A model generated the notes under the pieces. That model saw only the letters and a program-made list of their open reading frames with translations. It did no database searches and was not told where the DNA came from. Source: Pseudomonas ekonensis (GTDB lineage Bacteria > Pseudomonadota > Gammaproteobacteria > Pseudomonadales > Pseudomonadaceae). Taken from it: a stretch of DNA of 64,000 bases. The stretch lies in the NCBI RefSeq assembly GCF_019145435.1, contig NZ_JAHSTS010000001.1:944001-1008000 (forward strand), written 5' to 3'. Each line of letters starts with the position of its first letter. Position 1 is the first letter of the stretch. Below, piece after piece: positions 20,027-33,419 of this stretch. The position numbers and the translations under genes are program-made.

Positions 20027-21361
20027 ATGACGACTCGTCAGCCACTGTACAAATCCCTGTATTTCCAGGTGATCGTCGCAATCTGCATCGGTATCGCGCT
20101 CGGCCACTACTATCCGCAGCTCGGTGTGGCCGTAAAGCCGCTGGGTGACGGGTTCATCAAACTGATCAAAATGATCATCGCCCCGATCATCTTCTGCACC
20201 GTCGTCAGCGGCATCGCCGGCATGCAGAACATGAAATCGGTCGGCAAGACCGGCGGTTACGCGCTCCTGTACTTCGAAATCGTTTCGACCATCGCCCTGC
20301 TGGTGGGCCTGGTCGTGGTCAACATCGTGCAGCCGGGCAACGGCATGCACGTCGATGTGAGCACCCTGGACGCCTCGAAAGTCGCCACCTACGTGCAGCA
20401 AGGCGCCGAGCAGAGCGTTGTGGGCTTCCTGCTCAACGTGATCCCGAGCACCATCGTCGGCGCCTTCGCCACCGGCGACATCCTGCAAGTGCTGATGTTC
20501 TCGGTGATCTTCGGTTTCGCCCTGCACCGTCTGGGCGCCTACGGCAAGCCGATCCTCGACTTCATTGATCGCTTCGCCCACGTGATGTTCAACATCATCA
20601 ACATGATCATGAAGCTTGCGCCGATCGGTGCCTTCGGTGCGATGGCGTTCACCATCGGCGCCTACGGCGTCGGCTCGCTGGTGCAGCTGGGCCAACTGAT
20701 GGCCTGCTTCTACATCACGTGCCTGGCGTTCATCCTGATCGTGCTCGGCGCCATCGCCCGCATGCACGGCTTCAGCGTGCTGAAGATGATCCGCTACATC
20801 CGTGAAGAGCTGCTGATCGTGCTCGGCACCTCGTCGTCGGAATCGGTGCTGCCGCGCATGCTGATCAAGATGGAGCGTCTGGGCGCGAAGAAATCCGTCG
20901 TGGGTCTGGTGATCCCGACCGGCTACTCGTTCAACCTCGACGGCACCGCGATCTACCTGACCATGGCCGCCGTGTTCATCGCCCAGGCGACCGACACGCA
21001 CATGGACATCACCCATCAGATCACGCTGCTGGTGGTGTTGCTGCTGTCGTCCAAAGGCGCGGCCGGCGTGACCGGTTCGGGCTTCATCGTGCTGGCGGCC
21101 ACGCTGTCGGCCGTAGGTCACCTGCCGGTGGCGGGCCTTGCGCTGATCCTGGGCATCGACCGCTTCATGTCCGAGGCCCGCGCGTTGACCAACCTGGTCG
21201 GCAACGCTGTCGCCACCATCGTGGTCGCCAAGTGGGTCAAGGAACTGGACACCGACGTGCTGGCCTCCGAGCTGGCCTCGGGCGGCCGCGGCATCGCCGA
21301 TACCCGTCCGGAAGACGACCTGGGCGTGGCCGAAGGCTCGACCCCGAGCAGCGTCAAGTAA
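20027..21361 (+). CDS. dctA: C4-dicarboxylate/H+ (Na+) symporter DctA
   Basis: 444 residues, DAACS family, inner membrane, about eight transmembrane segments and two re-entrant hairpins. Family motifs are [10 protein letters not shown] (hairpin 1), [12 protein letters not shown] (TM7) and [15 protein letters not shown] (hairpin 2). Takes up succinate, fumarate and malate. I chose the ATG at 20027 for the TGAGGAAA site upstream; an open frame reaching 19814 runs through the promoter. Expression is probably sigma-54 and DctBD dependent. dctB and dctD are not in the window. Confidence 0.95.
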   Translation: MTTRQPLYKSLYFQVIVAICIGIALGHYYPQLGVAVKPLGDGFIKLIKMIIAPIIFCTVVSGIAGMQNMKSVGKTGGYALLYFEIVSTIALLVGLVVVNIVQPGNGMHVDVSTLDASKVATYVQQGAEQSVVGFLLNVIPSTIVGAFATGDILQVLMFSVIFGFALHRLGAYGKPILDFIDRFAHVMFNIINMIMKLAPIGAFGAMAFTIGAYGVGSLVQLGQLMACFYITCLAFILIVLGAIARMHGFSVLKMIRYIREELLIVLGTSSSESVLPRMLIKMERLGAKKSVVGLVIPTGYSFNLDGTAIYLTMAAVFIAQATDTHMDITHQITLLVVLLLSSKGAAGVTGSGFIVLAATLSAVGHLPVAGLALILGIDRFMSEARALTNLVGNAVATIVVAKWVKELDTDVLASELASGGRGIADTRPEDDLGVAEGSTPSSVK

Positions 21362-21378
21362 CGCCGCTGCCATGAAGA

Positions 21379-21400
21379 AACCCGCTGCGGCGGGTTTTTT
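21379..21400 (+). terminator. Terminator after dctA
   Basis: AACCCGC / GCGGGTT stem with a TGCG loop and six T. Confidence 0.9.
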
Positions 21401-21505
21401 CTTGCCTGCGGTTTGAGCGCAACGGTCACTGCCGCTGACGCATCCGGTGATTGCCGCCCCGGCCGGGGCTGCCTAGGCTGCAGGCATCGTTCACGGAGAT
21501 CGCCC

Positions 21506-22687
21506 ATGTCCGCACCGCTGGCTTCACTCAAAGTCCTGGATTTCTCGACCCTGCTGCCGGGGCCGTTCGCATCGCTGCTGCTGGCGGACATGGGCGCCGA
21601 GGTGCTGCGCATCGAGTCGCCGACCCGCCTGGACCTGGTGCGGGTGCTGCCGCCCCACGACGGGGGGCTGTCCGCCAGCCACGCCTACCTCAACCGCAAC
21701 AAGCGCAGCCTGGCCCTGGACCTGAAGCAGCCCGAAGCGCTGGAGGTGATCAAGCGCTTGCTGGCCGATCACGACATCCTCCTGGAGCAGTTCCGCCCCG
21801 GCGTGATGGAGCGCCTGGGGCTGGGCTATGAGGCGCTGAAGGCGATCAACCCCCGGCTGATCTACGTGTCGATCACCGGCTACGGCCAGACCGGTCCCTA
21901 CAAGGACCGCGCCGGGCACGACATCAATTACCTGGCCCTGGCCGGGCTCGCCAGCCACACCGGCCGCGCCGACAGCGGGCCGCTGCCGCTGGGCGTGCAG
22001 GTGGCGGACATCGCCGGCGGTTCGCTGCATGGCGTGATCGGCCTGCTGGCGGCGGTGATCGCCCGGCAGCAGACCGGGCAGGGCACGCACGTGGACGTGA
22101 GCATGACCGACTGCGCGTTCAGCCTGAACGCCATGGCCGGCGCCGGCTACCTGGCCTGCGGCGTGGAGCCGGGGCGCGAGGATCAGATCCTCAACGGCGG
22201 CAGTTTCTACGACTACTACCGCACCCGGGACGGGCGCTGGATGTCGGTGGGCAGCCTGGAACCGGGGTTCATGCAGCAACTGTGCAGCGCCTTCGGCTGG
22301 CCGGAGCTGGCGGCCCACGGCCTGTCGCCCCGGCCCGAACGCCAGCGGGCGCTGAAGGAGGCGCTGCAGGTCGAGTTCGAGAAATACGACTTCGCCGAGC
22401 TGTGCGAGCTGTTCGCCGGGATCGATGCCTGCGTCGAACCGGTGCTGAGCCTGGGCGAGGCGGTCAGGCATCCGCAGTTGCAGGCGCGTGAGCTGGTGAC
22501 GCAAGTGCCGCGGGGGGACGGCACGGCCCAGGCGCAGATGGCGTGCCCGCTGAAGTTTTCCCAAGGGCTGCCGGCGCCGCGGCATGTCGGGACGGCGCCA
22601 GGGGCGCACACGGATCAGGTGCTGGAGGGGTTGGGCTTCGCCGCGGCGCAGATCGAGGCGCTGCGACAGGCCAAGGTGGTGCTTTAG
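21506..22687 (+). CDS. Family III CoA-transferase (CaiB/BaiF; AMACR-like)
   Basis: 393 residues from the ATG at 21506 (CGGAGA upstream). N-terminal LKVLDFSTLLPGPFASLLLADMGAEVLRIE is the classical family III signature, and the catalytic Asp is in GHDINYLALAG. The family includes CoA-transferases for carnitine, oxalate and aromatic acids, and alpha-methylacyl-CoA racemases. The overall pattern resembles the racemase branch, but the substrate cannot be told. No acyl-CoA operon partner is next to it. The sprT gene converges on it from the other strand. Confidence 0.85.
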   Translation: MSAPLASLKVLDFSTLLPGPFASLLLADMGAEVLRIESPTRLDLVRVLPPHDGGLSASHAYLNRNKRSLALDLKQPEALEVIKRLLADHDILLEQFRPGVMERLGLGYEALKAINPRLIYVSITGYGQTGPYKDRAGHDINYLALAGLASHTGRADSGPLPLGVQVADIAGGSLHGVIGLLAAVIARQQTGQGTHVDVSMTDCAFSLNAMAGAGYLACGVEPGREDQILNGGSFYDYYRTRDGRWMSVGSLEPGFMQQLCSAFGWPELAAHGLSPRPERQRALKEALQVEFEKYDFAELCELFAGIDACVEPVLSLGEAVRHPQLQARELVTQVPRGDGTAQAQMACPLKFSQGLPAPRHVGTAPGAHTDQVLEGLGFAAAQIEALRQAKVVL

Positions 22688-22693
22688 CGGCCG

Positions 22694-23188
22694 CTATTCG
22701 ACCCGCATCTCCCCGCTGAACACCAACGTGTGGCGACACCGCCGGCACAGGTAGCGCCGCCCCTGCCGCACCAGGCTGTGGCGCTGGGCCGTGAACGGGA
22801 AGTCGCTGTCGGCGCACGGGCACTTGTAGATGTAGCGGGTCACGCGGCGGCGTTTGACCTCATAGGTGTGGCAGCGGTCGGGCGGCAGTTCGTAGACGCC
22901 GCGCATGATCAGTTGCCATTCCTCGCCATGGGGCTGGATGCGGTCGCCGAACAGTTGGTGGGCGATCAGGTGCGCGACCTCATGGGCCACGGTCTGCTTG
23001 AGGAAATGCTCGGTGTTTTCCCGGTACAGCTGCGGGTTGAAGCGCAGCAGGTTCTCGTGCAGGTGCGCGACCCCGGCTTTCTGTCCGCGCAGCTTGAGGC
23101 TCACCACGGGACGCTTGAAGGGACGTTTGAAAAAGGATTCGGCGAGTTGGAAACAGTCTTCGACGCGGGTGTTGAGTTGCTCGGGCAT
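22694..23188 (-). CDS. sprT: SprT family zinc metalloprotease-like protein
   Basis: 164 residues from the ATG at 23188 (GGAGA upstream). HEVAHLIAHQ is the HExxH zinc site. The C-terminal zinc ribbon has two CxxC-type pairs (YKCPCAD and YLCRRCRHTL). SprT proteins are poorly characterised relatives of the Spartan DNA-protein crosslink protease. Only 6 bp separate its end from the convergent CoA-transferase gene. Confidence 0.88.
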   Translation of the reverse strand: MPEQLNTRVEDCFQLAESFFKRPFKRPVVSLKLRGQKAGVAHLHENLLRFNPQLYRENTEHFLKQTVAHEVAHLIAHQLFGDRIQPHGEEWQLIMRGVYELPPDRCHTYEVKRRRVTRYIYKCPCADSDFPFTAQRHSLVRQGRRYLCRRCRHTLVFSGEMRVE

Positions 23189-23282
23189 GCTTGATGGATC
23201 TCCAGAGGCTTGGAGTATGCCGCAACCTTCCGGCCTTGCGCATCGCCGGACCGCCGAATGGTCTGCCTGCCCGGGCATGAGA

Positions 23283-23306
23283 AGGCCGCCTTGCGGCGGC
23301 CTGGTG
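23283..23306 (-). terminator. Probable terminator after the YIP1 gene
   Basis: AGGCCGCC / GGCGGCCT stem with a 4-nt loop, followed on the minus strand by TTCTC. The T tract is weak. Confidence 0.55.
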
Positions 23307-23338
23307 TTGGCGGATCTTGTTCTTTTCGGGGCGGATCG

Positions 23339-23941
23339 CTAGTTGGTGTAGACCGGGCCCACGCCCAGCCCCCAGACAATCACGGTGAACGCCATGATGG
23401 CCACCAGCACCACCAGGCCCACCGCCAGCACCGAGCTGGAAAACAGGAACCCTTCGTCGGTCGGTATGTTCATGAAGGTGGGCAGGCCCACGTAGAGCAG
23501 GTACACCGTGTAGCAGATGGCCGCCGTGCCGACGATCATTCCCAGCCACATGTGCGGGTACAGTGCCGCCAGCCCGCCGACGAACAGCGGCGTCGCGGTG
23601 TAGGTGGCGAAGGCCACGCAACGGGCCAGGCTCGGGTTGGCGTCGTAGGTGCGGGCCATCCAGTGGATGAACGCGCCCATGACCGCCACGCCGCCGAGCA
23701 TCGCCAGGTACGACATGATCGTCATCCACAGCGCGCTCTCGAGGGTCAGCATCACCGGCGCGCGGCTGCCGATCACCCAGCCGACCTGGGTCGTGCCGAT
23801 GAACGCCGAGACCGCCGGGATCGCCGCCAGGATCAACGTGTGCGTCAGGTACATGTGGCTGATGCTTTCTTCCTGGTCGCCACGGATTTCCTTCCATTCC
23901 TGATCAGGGTGGGTAAAGAGCCCCACTACGTGATGGATCAT
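23339..23941 (-). CDS. YIP1-family inner membrane protein
   Basis: 200 residues with about five hydrophobic helices and an N-terminal HHVVGLFTHPDQEWKEIR segment typical of bacterial YIP1/DUF1282 proteins. I chose the ATG at 23941 because GAGGAG lies 8 nt upstream. Function unknown. It is probably a single-gene transcript between sprT and ttcA. Confidence 0.8.
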   Translation of the reverse strand: MIHHVVGLFTHPDQEWKEIRGDQEESISHMYLTHTLILAAIPAVSAFIGTTQVGWVIGSRAPVMLTLESALWMTIMSYLAMLGGVAVMGAFIHWMARTYDANPSLARCVAFATYTATPLFVGGLAALYPHMWLGMIVGTAAICYTVYLLYVGLPTFMNIPTDEGFLFSSSVLAVGLVVLVAIMAFTVIVWGLGVGPVYTN

Positions 23942-24229
23942 GCCAGTCACTCCTCTTTATATTGCCATCGCCCCCCAACGGAGCGCCTTCGGGCCAAGGT
24001 GGCCGAGCAAGTTCAGGTCTTCAGACATCTGTGCGACCTTATGTCGCAGTATAGGAAGCTCTTGACCGCACAGGGTGTAGGGGCTTAGAGCAAATCGCGC
24101 TGTAAACCCGGGGCTTAATCGCCGCAGGGACTTGCATCGCCGGCGCAGCGACAGACCCGCGGCCCTTCGCCCGGGCGGCGTTTTTGCGTAAAATGCCCGC
24201 CCTTCGTCACACCTCACGGATTTCGCGTC

Positions 24230-25054
24230 ATGGGCACTCTCACCGTCAACCAGAACAAACTGCAAAAGCGCCTGCGCCGCCTGGCCGGCGAAGCGGTCGC
24301 CGACTTCAACATGATCGAGGACGGCGACAAGGTGATGGTCTGCCTGTCCGGGGGCAAAGACAGCTACACCATGCTCGATGTGCTGATGCACCTGCAGAAG
24401 GTCGCGCCGATCAAGTTCGAGATCGTCGCGGTGAACATGGACCAGAAGCAGCCGGGCTTCCCCGAGCACGTCCTGCCGGCCTACCTCAAAGAGCTGGGCA
24501 TCGAGTACCACATCGTCGAGAAGGACACCTACTCGGTGGTCAAGGAACTGGTGCCGGAAGGCAAGACCACCTGCTCGCTGTGCTCGCGCCTGCGCCGCGG
24601 CACGCTGTACACCTTCGCCGACGAGATCGGCGCGACCAAGATGGCCTTGGGTCACCACCGCGACGACATCGTCGAGACGTTCTTCCTCAACATGTTCTTC
24701 AACGGCACCCTCAAGGCCATGCCGCCCAAGCTGCGCGCCGACGACGGCCGCAACGTGGTGATCCGCCCGCTGGCCTACTGCAACGAGAAGGACATCCAGG
24801 CCTACTCGGACTTCAAGCAGTTCCCGATCATCCCGTGCAACCTGTGCGGTTCCCAGGAGAACCTGCAGCGCCAGGTGGTCAAGGAAATGCTCCAGGACTG
24901 GGAGCGCAAGACCCCGGGCCGCACCGAAAGCATCTTCCGCAGCCTGCAGAACGTGGTGCCGTCGCAACTGGCCGACCGCAACCTGTTCGACTTCACCAGC
25001 CTGAAGATCGACGAGACGGCGGCTTCGCGCTTCGTCAACGTCGTCAACCTCTAG
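24230..25054 (+). CDS. ttcA: tRNA 2-thiocytidine(32) synthetase TtcA
   Basis: 274 residues. PP-loop ATPase motif [11 protein letters not shown] binds ATP to adenylate C32. The two Cys pairs TTCSLCSRL and PCNLCGSQ supply three ligands of the [4Fe-4S] cluster. A TAAAAT hexamer 35 bp before the ATG may be the -10. The 288-bp gap to the YIP1 gene shows no other gene. Confidence 0.95.
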   Translation: MGTLTVNQNKLQKRLRRLAGEAVADFNMIEDGDKVMVCLSGGKDSYTMLDVLMHLQKVAPIKFEIVAVNMDQKQPGFPEHVLPAYLKELGIEYHIVEKDTYSVVKELVPEGKTTCSLCSRLRRGTLYTFADEIGATKMALGHHRDDIVETFFLNMFFNGTLKAMPPKLRADDGRNVVIRPLAYCNEKDIQAYSDFKQFPIIPCNLCGSQENLQRQVVKEMLQDWERKTPGRTESIFRSLQNVVPSQLADRNLFDFTSLKIDETAASRFVNVVNL

Positions 25055-25061
25055 GCCTCGA

Positions 25062-25140
25062 TACGGTGGGAGTCAGCCCGCTGGCGATCCGGTGCGTCAC
25101 GACTGATGCACCGTCATCGCCGGCAGGCGGGCTCCCTCTG
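25062..25140. repeat. REPIN-like inverted pair after ttcA
   Basis: GTGGGAGTCAGCCCGCTGGCGAT and, about 50 bp later, the inverted ATCGCCGGCAGGCGGGCTCCC. It belongs to a different REP type from the GCGGGCAAGCCCGC family. Confidence 0.6.
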
Positions 25141-25187
25141 TGTTTTTTGTTCTCGGGCGACATCCATTTCAGACCTCAGGAGAGGGC

Positions 25188-25862
25188 ATGCGCGACTACA
25201 AGTGGCTGCACGAATACTGTCTGAACCGTTTCGGTTCGGCGGCCGGACTGGAAGCCCACCTGCCGGTCCCCAAGACCGCGGCGCAACTGCGCGCGGTCGG
25301 CGACGACCGCTACCTGTCGACCATGGCCCTGCGGGTGTTCCGCGCCGGGCTCAAGCACAGCCTGGTGGACGCCAAGTGGCCGGCCTTCGAAGAGGTGTTC
25401 TTCGGCTTCGACCCGGAAAAGGTCGTGCTGATGAGCGCCGAGCACCTTGAGCGCCTGATGCAGGACGCGCGGATCATCCGCCACCTGGGCAAGCTCAAGA
25501 GCGTGCCGCGCAATGCGCAGTTCATCCTGGACGTGGAGAAAGAGAAGGGCAGCTTCGGCGCCTTGCTCGCCGACTGGCCGGTGACCGACATCACCGGCCT
25601 GTGGACGTACCTGAAAAAGCGCGGCCACCAACTGGGCGGGCTGTCGGCGCCGCGGTTCCTGCGGATGGCCGGCAAGGACACCTTCGTGCCGAGCTACGAC
25701 GTGGTCGCGGCGCTGAACGCCCAAGGCATCATCGACAAGGTGCCGAGCAGCCTGCGCGACCTGGCCACGGTGCAGGACGCGTTCAACCGCTGGCACGATG
25801 AAAGCGGCGGGCGGCCGATGAGCCAGATCTCGATGATGCTGGCCTATACCGTCAACCATTGA
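25188..25862 (+). CDS. DNA-3-methyladenine glycosylase I family protein
   Basis: 224 residues from the ATG at 25188 (AGGAGAGG upstream). The sequence fits the Tag helix-hairpin-helix family: FRAGLKHSLVDAKWPAFEEVFFGF, DARIIRHLGKLKSVPRNAQFIL and a GLWTYLKKRGHQLGGLSAPRFL core. It would excise 3-methyladenine from alkylated DNA. The zinc-binding cysteines and histidines of E. coli Tag are not obvious, so it belongs to a divergent pseudomonad branch and activity is not assured. Confidence 0.75.
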   Translation: MRDYKWLHEYCLNRFGSAAGLEAHLPVPKTAAQLRAVGDDRYLSTMALRVFRAGLKHSLVDAKWPAFEEVFFGFDPEKVVLMSAEHLERLMQDARIIRHLGKLKSVPRNAQFILDVEKEKGSFGALLADWPVTDITGLWTYLKKRGHQLGGLSAPRFLRMAGKDTFVPSYDVVAALNAQGIIDKVPSSLRDLATVQDAFNRWHDESGGRPMSQISMMLAYTVNH

Positions 25863-25917
25863 GGCCGTGTAGGCCCGAATCGCCAGCAGGCTGGCTCCTG
25901 CAGGCGATGGCGACCGG

Positions 25918-26343
25918 TCAGGCGACGCTGATTCCGCCTTCGCCCGCCAGCTTGCGGTCCAACTGATACCGCCACCGCACATACAGCAGCGCCGAGCAGA
26001 ACACCGCCAGGCTGGCGGCCATCTCCAGCACGCCGAACAGCTGACGGCCCGGGTCATACGCGGCCAGCGCGCCCTTGATGAAATACAGGTTCACCGCAAA
26101 GCACATCCACGAATGCCCCCGCGGGCTGCCCGTGATCATGCCCGGCGCGAGCACGATCCACGGGATCAGCTCGATCAGCAGGATCACCCAGGGTCGGGCG
26201 CCGTGCAGGTCGGCGAACATCAGGTAATAGGCGGCGAGCAGCCCGGCCAGGGCGAAGAAGCACAGCAGGCTGACGATCCGCATCACCCGCACCCGCGGCG
26301 CGAGCCATTCGACGGCGGGCAGGACTTTGGGCTTTTTCGCCAT
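25918..26343 (-). CDS. DUF2069 integral membrane protein
   Basis: 141 residues with four predicted transmembrane helices (about 22-42, 51-70, 80-95, 103-122) and a positively charged N-terminus. No function is known for this family. The start is 2 bp after the wrbA stop, with GGGGAAC and GAGG upstream, so it is the last gene of an arsC-like/wrbA/DUF2069 operon. Confidence 0.8.
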   Translation of the reverse strand: MAKKPKVLPAVEWLAPRVRVMRIVSLLCFFALAGLLAAYYLMFADLHGARPWVILLIELIPWIVLAPGMITGSPRGHSWMCFAVNLYFIKGALAAYDPGRQLFGVLEMAASLAVFCSALLYVRWRYQLDRKLAGEGGISVA

Positions 26344-26345
26344 CC

Positions 26346-27292
<947 letters not shown>

Positions 27293-27405
27293 GGCGGGTC
27301 GCTTATGGCGTAAAGTGGCGGCTATTCTAACTGTGCAGCGCGCAATCCAGAACCTCGGGAGGCGACGGGTCGCAGGCGCATTCAATTTTTCACAAGGAAC
27401 ATGAC

Positions 27406-27873
27406 ATGACACGGCGACTGGCAGCGGCATTGACGATCATCGGAGCGTTGATGCTGGGGGGCTGCGGTAACGACTATGGCATCGATCAGAACGGGCAGAA
27501 GGTGGCTTCCGAGCGCCTCGACAAGCAGTGGGTGGTGCTCAACTACTGGGCCGAATGGTGCGGCCCGTGCCGCACCGAGATCCCGGAGCTCAACCATTTG
27601 GCCGAACAGCTCAAGGACAAGAGGATCGGCGTGTTCGGGGTCAACTTCGACAACGTGCAGGGCGAGGAACTGAAGGGCGCCAGCGAGAAGCTGGGCATCC
27701 GCTTCACGGTACTGGCGCAGGATCCGGCGGACCTGTTCGAACTGCCGCGCAGCGAGGCCTTGCCGGTGACCTACATCATCGACAACAAGGGCAAGGTGCG
27801 TGAGCAGTTGCTGGGCGAGCAGACGGCGGCGGGGGTGATGGCGAAGCTGGAGGCGCTGAAGGCGGCCAACTGA
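27406..27873 (+). CDS. Thioredoxin-fold lipoprotein (TlpA-like)
   Basis: 155 residues. The lipobox LGGC at about residue 20 predicts an N-terminal lipid anchor on the periplasmic side. The active site WCGPC follows in NYWAEWCGPCRTEIPEL, and the cis-proline is in EALPVTYIID. Likely a periplasmic disulfide reductase. The ribosome-binding site lies in CACAAGGAAC. It is divergent from the arsC-like gene. Confidence 0.88.
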   Translation: MTRRLAAALTIIGALMLGGCGNDYGIDQNGQKVASERLDKQWVVLNYWAEWCGPCRTEIPELNHLAEQLKDKRIGVFGVNFDNVQGEELKGASEKLGIRFTVLAQDPADLFELPRSEALPVTYIIDNKGKVREQLLGEQTAAGVMAKLEALKAAN

Positions 27874-27890
27874 GGGTGGTGCCAGATTCA

Positions 27891-27936
27891 GGGCCGCTTC
27901 GCGGCCCGGCGGGAGCGAGCTCCCTCGCCACAGGAG
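27891..27936. repeat. REP-like element, second family
   Basis: GGGCCGCTTCGCGGCCCG then GCGGGAGCGAGCTCCCTCGC, matching the copy at 14766-14813. The strong GGGCCGC/GCGGCCC hairpin could also stop transcripts between the convergent genes. Confidence 0.75.
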
Positions 27937-27958
27937 CCCCTCCGGCCAGGCATGAGGC

Positions 27959-28363
27959 TCAGCCTTCTTCCAGCCACCAGCGCAACGGCTTGCCTTCGGC
28001 GGGCCAGAAGCGCATTTGTTCGATCGGCGAGATGTCCCAGCGCTCGACCTTCTCCAGCGCCTGCAAGAAGCGCTGTTCCTGCTCCATCAGCGCCGGCGCG
28101 CATTGCTTGCGGGTCTTGCCGATCTTGCCGAAGCTCAGCTTGTCGCCGTCCAGGGTGTACGGCGCGAACCAGTGGTTGCAGCCGCCGTTGCCGTAGGCCC
28201 GGCCATCATCGCCCAGGGTGACGGTCAGGTGGCTGTAGTCCATCAGCGGGCGTTCGCCGATCCATTCCAGGATGTAGCTGCGGTTCTGCTCCAGTTGCAC
28301 CGGCTCGGCGGCGCATCCCGCGAGGCCGGCACCGACGGCGGCGGTCAGGGCCAGGTGTTTCAT
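27959..28363 (-). CDS. META-domain (HslJ-like) lipoprotein
   Basis: 134 residues. LAGC lipobox at about residue 17. The rest is a META/HslJ-type domain (YGNGGCNHWFAPYTLDGDKLSFGKIGKTRKQC). Function unclear; enteric HslJ affects novobiocin resistance and heat response. The start codon shares a base with the stop of the upstream gene, so the two are coupled. Confidence 0.8.
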   Translation of the reverse strand: MKHLALTAAVGAGLAGCAAEPVQLEQNRSYILEWIGERPLMDYSHLTVTLGDDGRAYGNGGCNHWFAPYTLDGDKLSFGKIGKTRKQCAPALMEQEQRFLQALEKVERWDISPIEQMRFWPAEGKPLRWWLEEG

Positions 28364-28797
28364 CACGCGGACTCCCGGCAGCTCGGGCACACATGCTTGT
28401 CGCCGACGGCCTGCCAGCCGAGTTCGGCGATGCGTGCGGTGGCGGCGGCTTTCTCGGCCGGCTTGCCGAGCTTGGCGTCCACCGCGAACTCGAAGCTCAA
28501 GGCTTTGGCGCACGCGTCGCAGTTGACCTGCCAGGTGTGGATCGCCAGTTCGCCGAACACCGGCCCCTGGGTCATCGCGGTCCATTGGCCCGGCGGGTTG
28601 ATCAGGTGGCGGACGGTTTCGACGGTCAGGCGCATGGACAGGTCCTTGCTGCCCTTGAGGGTGACCACCAGGACGTCGCCGACGCGGATCGAGCCGCCGT
28701 TGCCGGTGACCTGATAGCGGCCCGGCACGATGGCGCGGCATTCGGTGAGGGTGTGTTGCGGGTTCATCAGGGTGTAGCGGAAATCGTGTTCGACCAT
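28363..28797 (-). CDS. Conserved hypothetical protein with C-terminal cysteines
   Basis: 144 residues from the ATG at 28797 (GGAGG upstream). Two Cys pairs, CDAC at about residue 94 and CPSC at about residue 138, may bind zinc. The N-terminal half (GRYQVTGNGGSIRVGDVLVV) looks like a small beta barrel. No signal peptide or membrane segment. I do not recognise the family. Translationally coupled to the META lipoprotein gene. Confidence 0.65.
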   Translation of the reverse strand: MVEHDFRYTLMNPQHTLTECRAIVPGRYQVTGNGGSIRVGDVLVVTLKGSKDLSMRLTVETVRHLINPPGQWTAMTQGPVFGELAIHTWQVNCDACAKALSFEFAVDAKLGKPAEKAAATARIAELGWQAVGDKHVCPSCRESA

Positions 28798-28931
28798 GGA
28801 GCCTCCAAATATGCGCGACATGCTAGCACGGGCCGGATTGCAGAATGACGCGCGCGTGCGACCTTCGATCCGGTTCAAACCGGCACCGCAGTCATGGCAA
28901 ACTGCCGCTTCTTTTTTCTAAGGAACGGAAC

Positions 28932-29369
28932 ATGGCGCTGATCGAATGTTATGAATGCAAGCGCAGCATCAGCTCGCAGACGTCGGCGTGCATCCATTGT
29001 GGAGCCCCGCAGGAGCAGGGCGCGGGCGGCGCTGAAGCGACGAAGTCGCCGATTTCCTTTGGCCGCCTGCCGCGCAACGAATCCGTTCCCGAAGCGTCAA
29101 CCGCGGCCGCAGCGCCTGCGCCGCAACCACGGGCCACACCGGTGGCGGCCGGCCGCCGGCGTCGTGCGCAGGCGGCGCAACCGGCCGAGCCTCAGTTGAA
29201 CGCCGACGGTTCGCGGCCGGTGGAAGGCTGGCTGAAGATCATGGTGTTCCTGCTGCCGGGTTTTTTTGTCTGGTTCCTGCTGCGCAGCGGCCATTCGGCC
29301 AAACAGCGGCTGTTGGGCTTCGGTTGGCTGGCGCTGCTGATCCTGGCGTCGTCGCTCAAACCGTCCTGA
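28932..29369 (+). CDS. Zinc-ribbon membrane protein, hypothetical
   Basis: 145 residues. An N-terminal zinc ribbon (CYECKRSISSQTSACIHCG), a proline/alanine/arginine-rich linker of about 60 residues, then two hydrophobic helices near the C-terminus (MVFLLPGFFVWFLL and LLGFGWLALLILA). I chose the ATG at 28932 with AAGGAAC upstream. Function unknown. Confidence 0.7.
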   Translation: MALIECYECKRSISSQTSACIHCGAPQEQGAGGAEATKSPISFGRLPRNESVPEASTAAAAPAPQPRATPVAAGRRRRAQAAQPAEPQLNADGSRPVEGWLKIMVFLLPGFFVWFLLRSGHSAKQRLLGFGWLALLILASSLKPS

Positions 29370-29375
29370 CCCGGC

Positions 29376-30365
29376 TCAGGCCTCGACCAGGTTCTGCGGC
29401 GCGCCCTGCGCCCAGGCGGCGATGTTGCGCAGGGTCGTGTCGGCGATCGCCCCCAGGGCCTCGTGGGTCAGAAAGGCCTGATGGGCGGTGACGATCACGT
29501 TGGGGAAGGTCAGCAGCCGGGCGAGGACGTCGTCCTGCAGCGGCAGGTCGGAGCGGTCTTCGAAGAACAGTTGCGCCTCCTCCTCGTAGACGTCCAGCCC
29601 CAAGTAGCCCAACTGGCCGTCCTTCAGGGCGTCGATCAGCGCCGGGGTATCGACCAGCCCGCCGCGTCCGGTGTTGATGAGCATCGTCCCCGGTTGCAGG
29701 CAGGCCAGCGATTGGCGGTTGATCAGGTGCTTGCTCTGCGCGTTCAGCGGGCAGTGCAGGCTGATGATCCGCGACCGGGCCAGCAGCTCGGGCAGGCTCA
29801 GGTAGCGGGCGCCCAGCGCTTCGACGGCGGGGTTGGGGTACGGGTCGTAGGCCAGCAGCTCGCAGCCGAAGCCGTGCATGATCTTGGCGAACGTGGCGCC
29901 GATCTGCCCGGTGCCGACGATGCCGACGGTCTTGCCCACCAGATCGAAACCGGTCAGGCCGTGCAGGCTGAAATCGCCTTCGCGGGTGCGGTTGTAGGCG
30001 CGGTGCAGGCGCCGGTTGAGCGCCAGGATCAACGCCACCGCGTGCTCGGCCACGGCATGGGGCGAGTAGGCGGGCACCCGTACGACCGCCAGCCCCAGAC
30101 GCCGGGCGGCGGCCAGGTCGACGTGGTTGTAGCCGGCCGAACGCAAGGCGATCAGCCGCGTGCCGCCGGCGGCCAGGCGTTCCAGCACCGGTGCGCCGAG
30201 GTCGTCGTTGATGAAGGCGCAGACCGCCTCGTGATGCTCGGCCAGCGCAGCGGTGTCCAGGCACAGCCGCGCCGGCTGGAAGTGCAGCTCGATGCCGTCC
30301 GGGCAGGGGGCGGCGAGGAAACTGTCGCGGTCATACGTCTGGCTGCTGAAAACGATCGTGCGCAT
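29376..30365 (-). CDS. ldhA: D-lactate dehydrogenase (fermentative), LdhA
   Basis: 329 residues, D-2-hydroxyacid dehydrogenase family. NAD-binding GIVGTGQIGATFAKIM, catalytic Arg in NTGRGGLVD, Glu in LDVYEEEAQLFFED and His in TAHQAFLT. The last motif and overall length match LdhA rather than glycerate or phosphoglycerate dehydrogenases. Converts pyruvate to D-lactate. It lies downstream of gacS, as in P. aeruginosa (PA0927/PA0928). Confidence 0.9.
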   Translation of the reverse strand: MRTIVFSSQTYDRDSFLAAPCPDGIELHFQPARLCLDTAALAEHHEAVCAFINDDLGAPVLERLAAGGTRLIALRSAGYNHVDLAAARRLGLAVVRVPAYSPHAVAEHAVALILALNRRLHRAYNRTREGDFSLHGLTGFDLVGKTVGIVGTGQIGATFAKIMHGFGCELLAYDPYPNPAVEALGARYLSLPELLARSRIISLHCPLNAQSKHLINRQSLACLQPGTMLINTGRGGLVDTPALIDALKDGQLGYLGLDVYEEEAQLFFEDRSDLPLQDDVLARLLTFPNVIVTAHQAFLTHEALGAIADTTLRNIAAWAQGAPQNLVEA

Positions 30366-30448
30366 GCTGGCCTCCTGGAACCGGGTCGCGGGGCCTGATG
30401 GCCCACGCTCACTGTAGCCGTCTGCGGCGTCGCTGGCGTTGTCCTGGA

Positions 30449-33202
<2,754 letters not shown>

Positions 33203-33419
33203 GCCCATCTCCCGCATCCCGCTGATCCGTTGACTCTCGCGTGCGTCCGGCACGCGGCTTTGGCGCAGTGTAGCGATTTGCTCGCGGGCAATCTTGGGAA
33301 AAATGCCGCCGTCGTACATCGGCCGGAGCCGGGACGTCCGTCTGCCGGATCAGGCTCGGGTTGCCCGGCGCCCGGCAATCTTGAATAATCCGTCAACTGA
33401 GAATTGTTTGCAGATAGTC

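Noticed and set aside
33380..33419. An AT-rich segment before the PirR-like gene that might be a Fur box
   Set aside because: It does not reach a convincing match to the GATAATGATAATCATTATC consensus on either strand.
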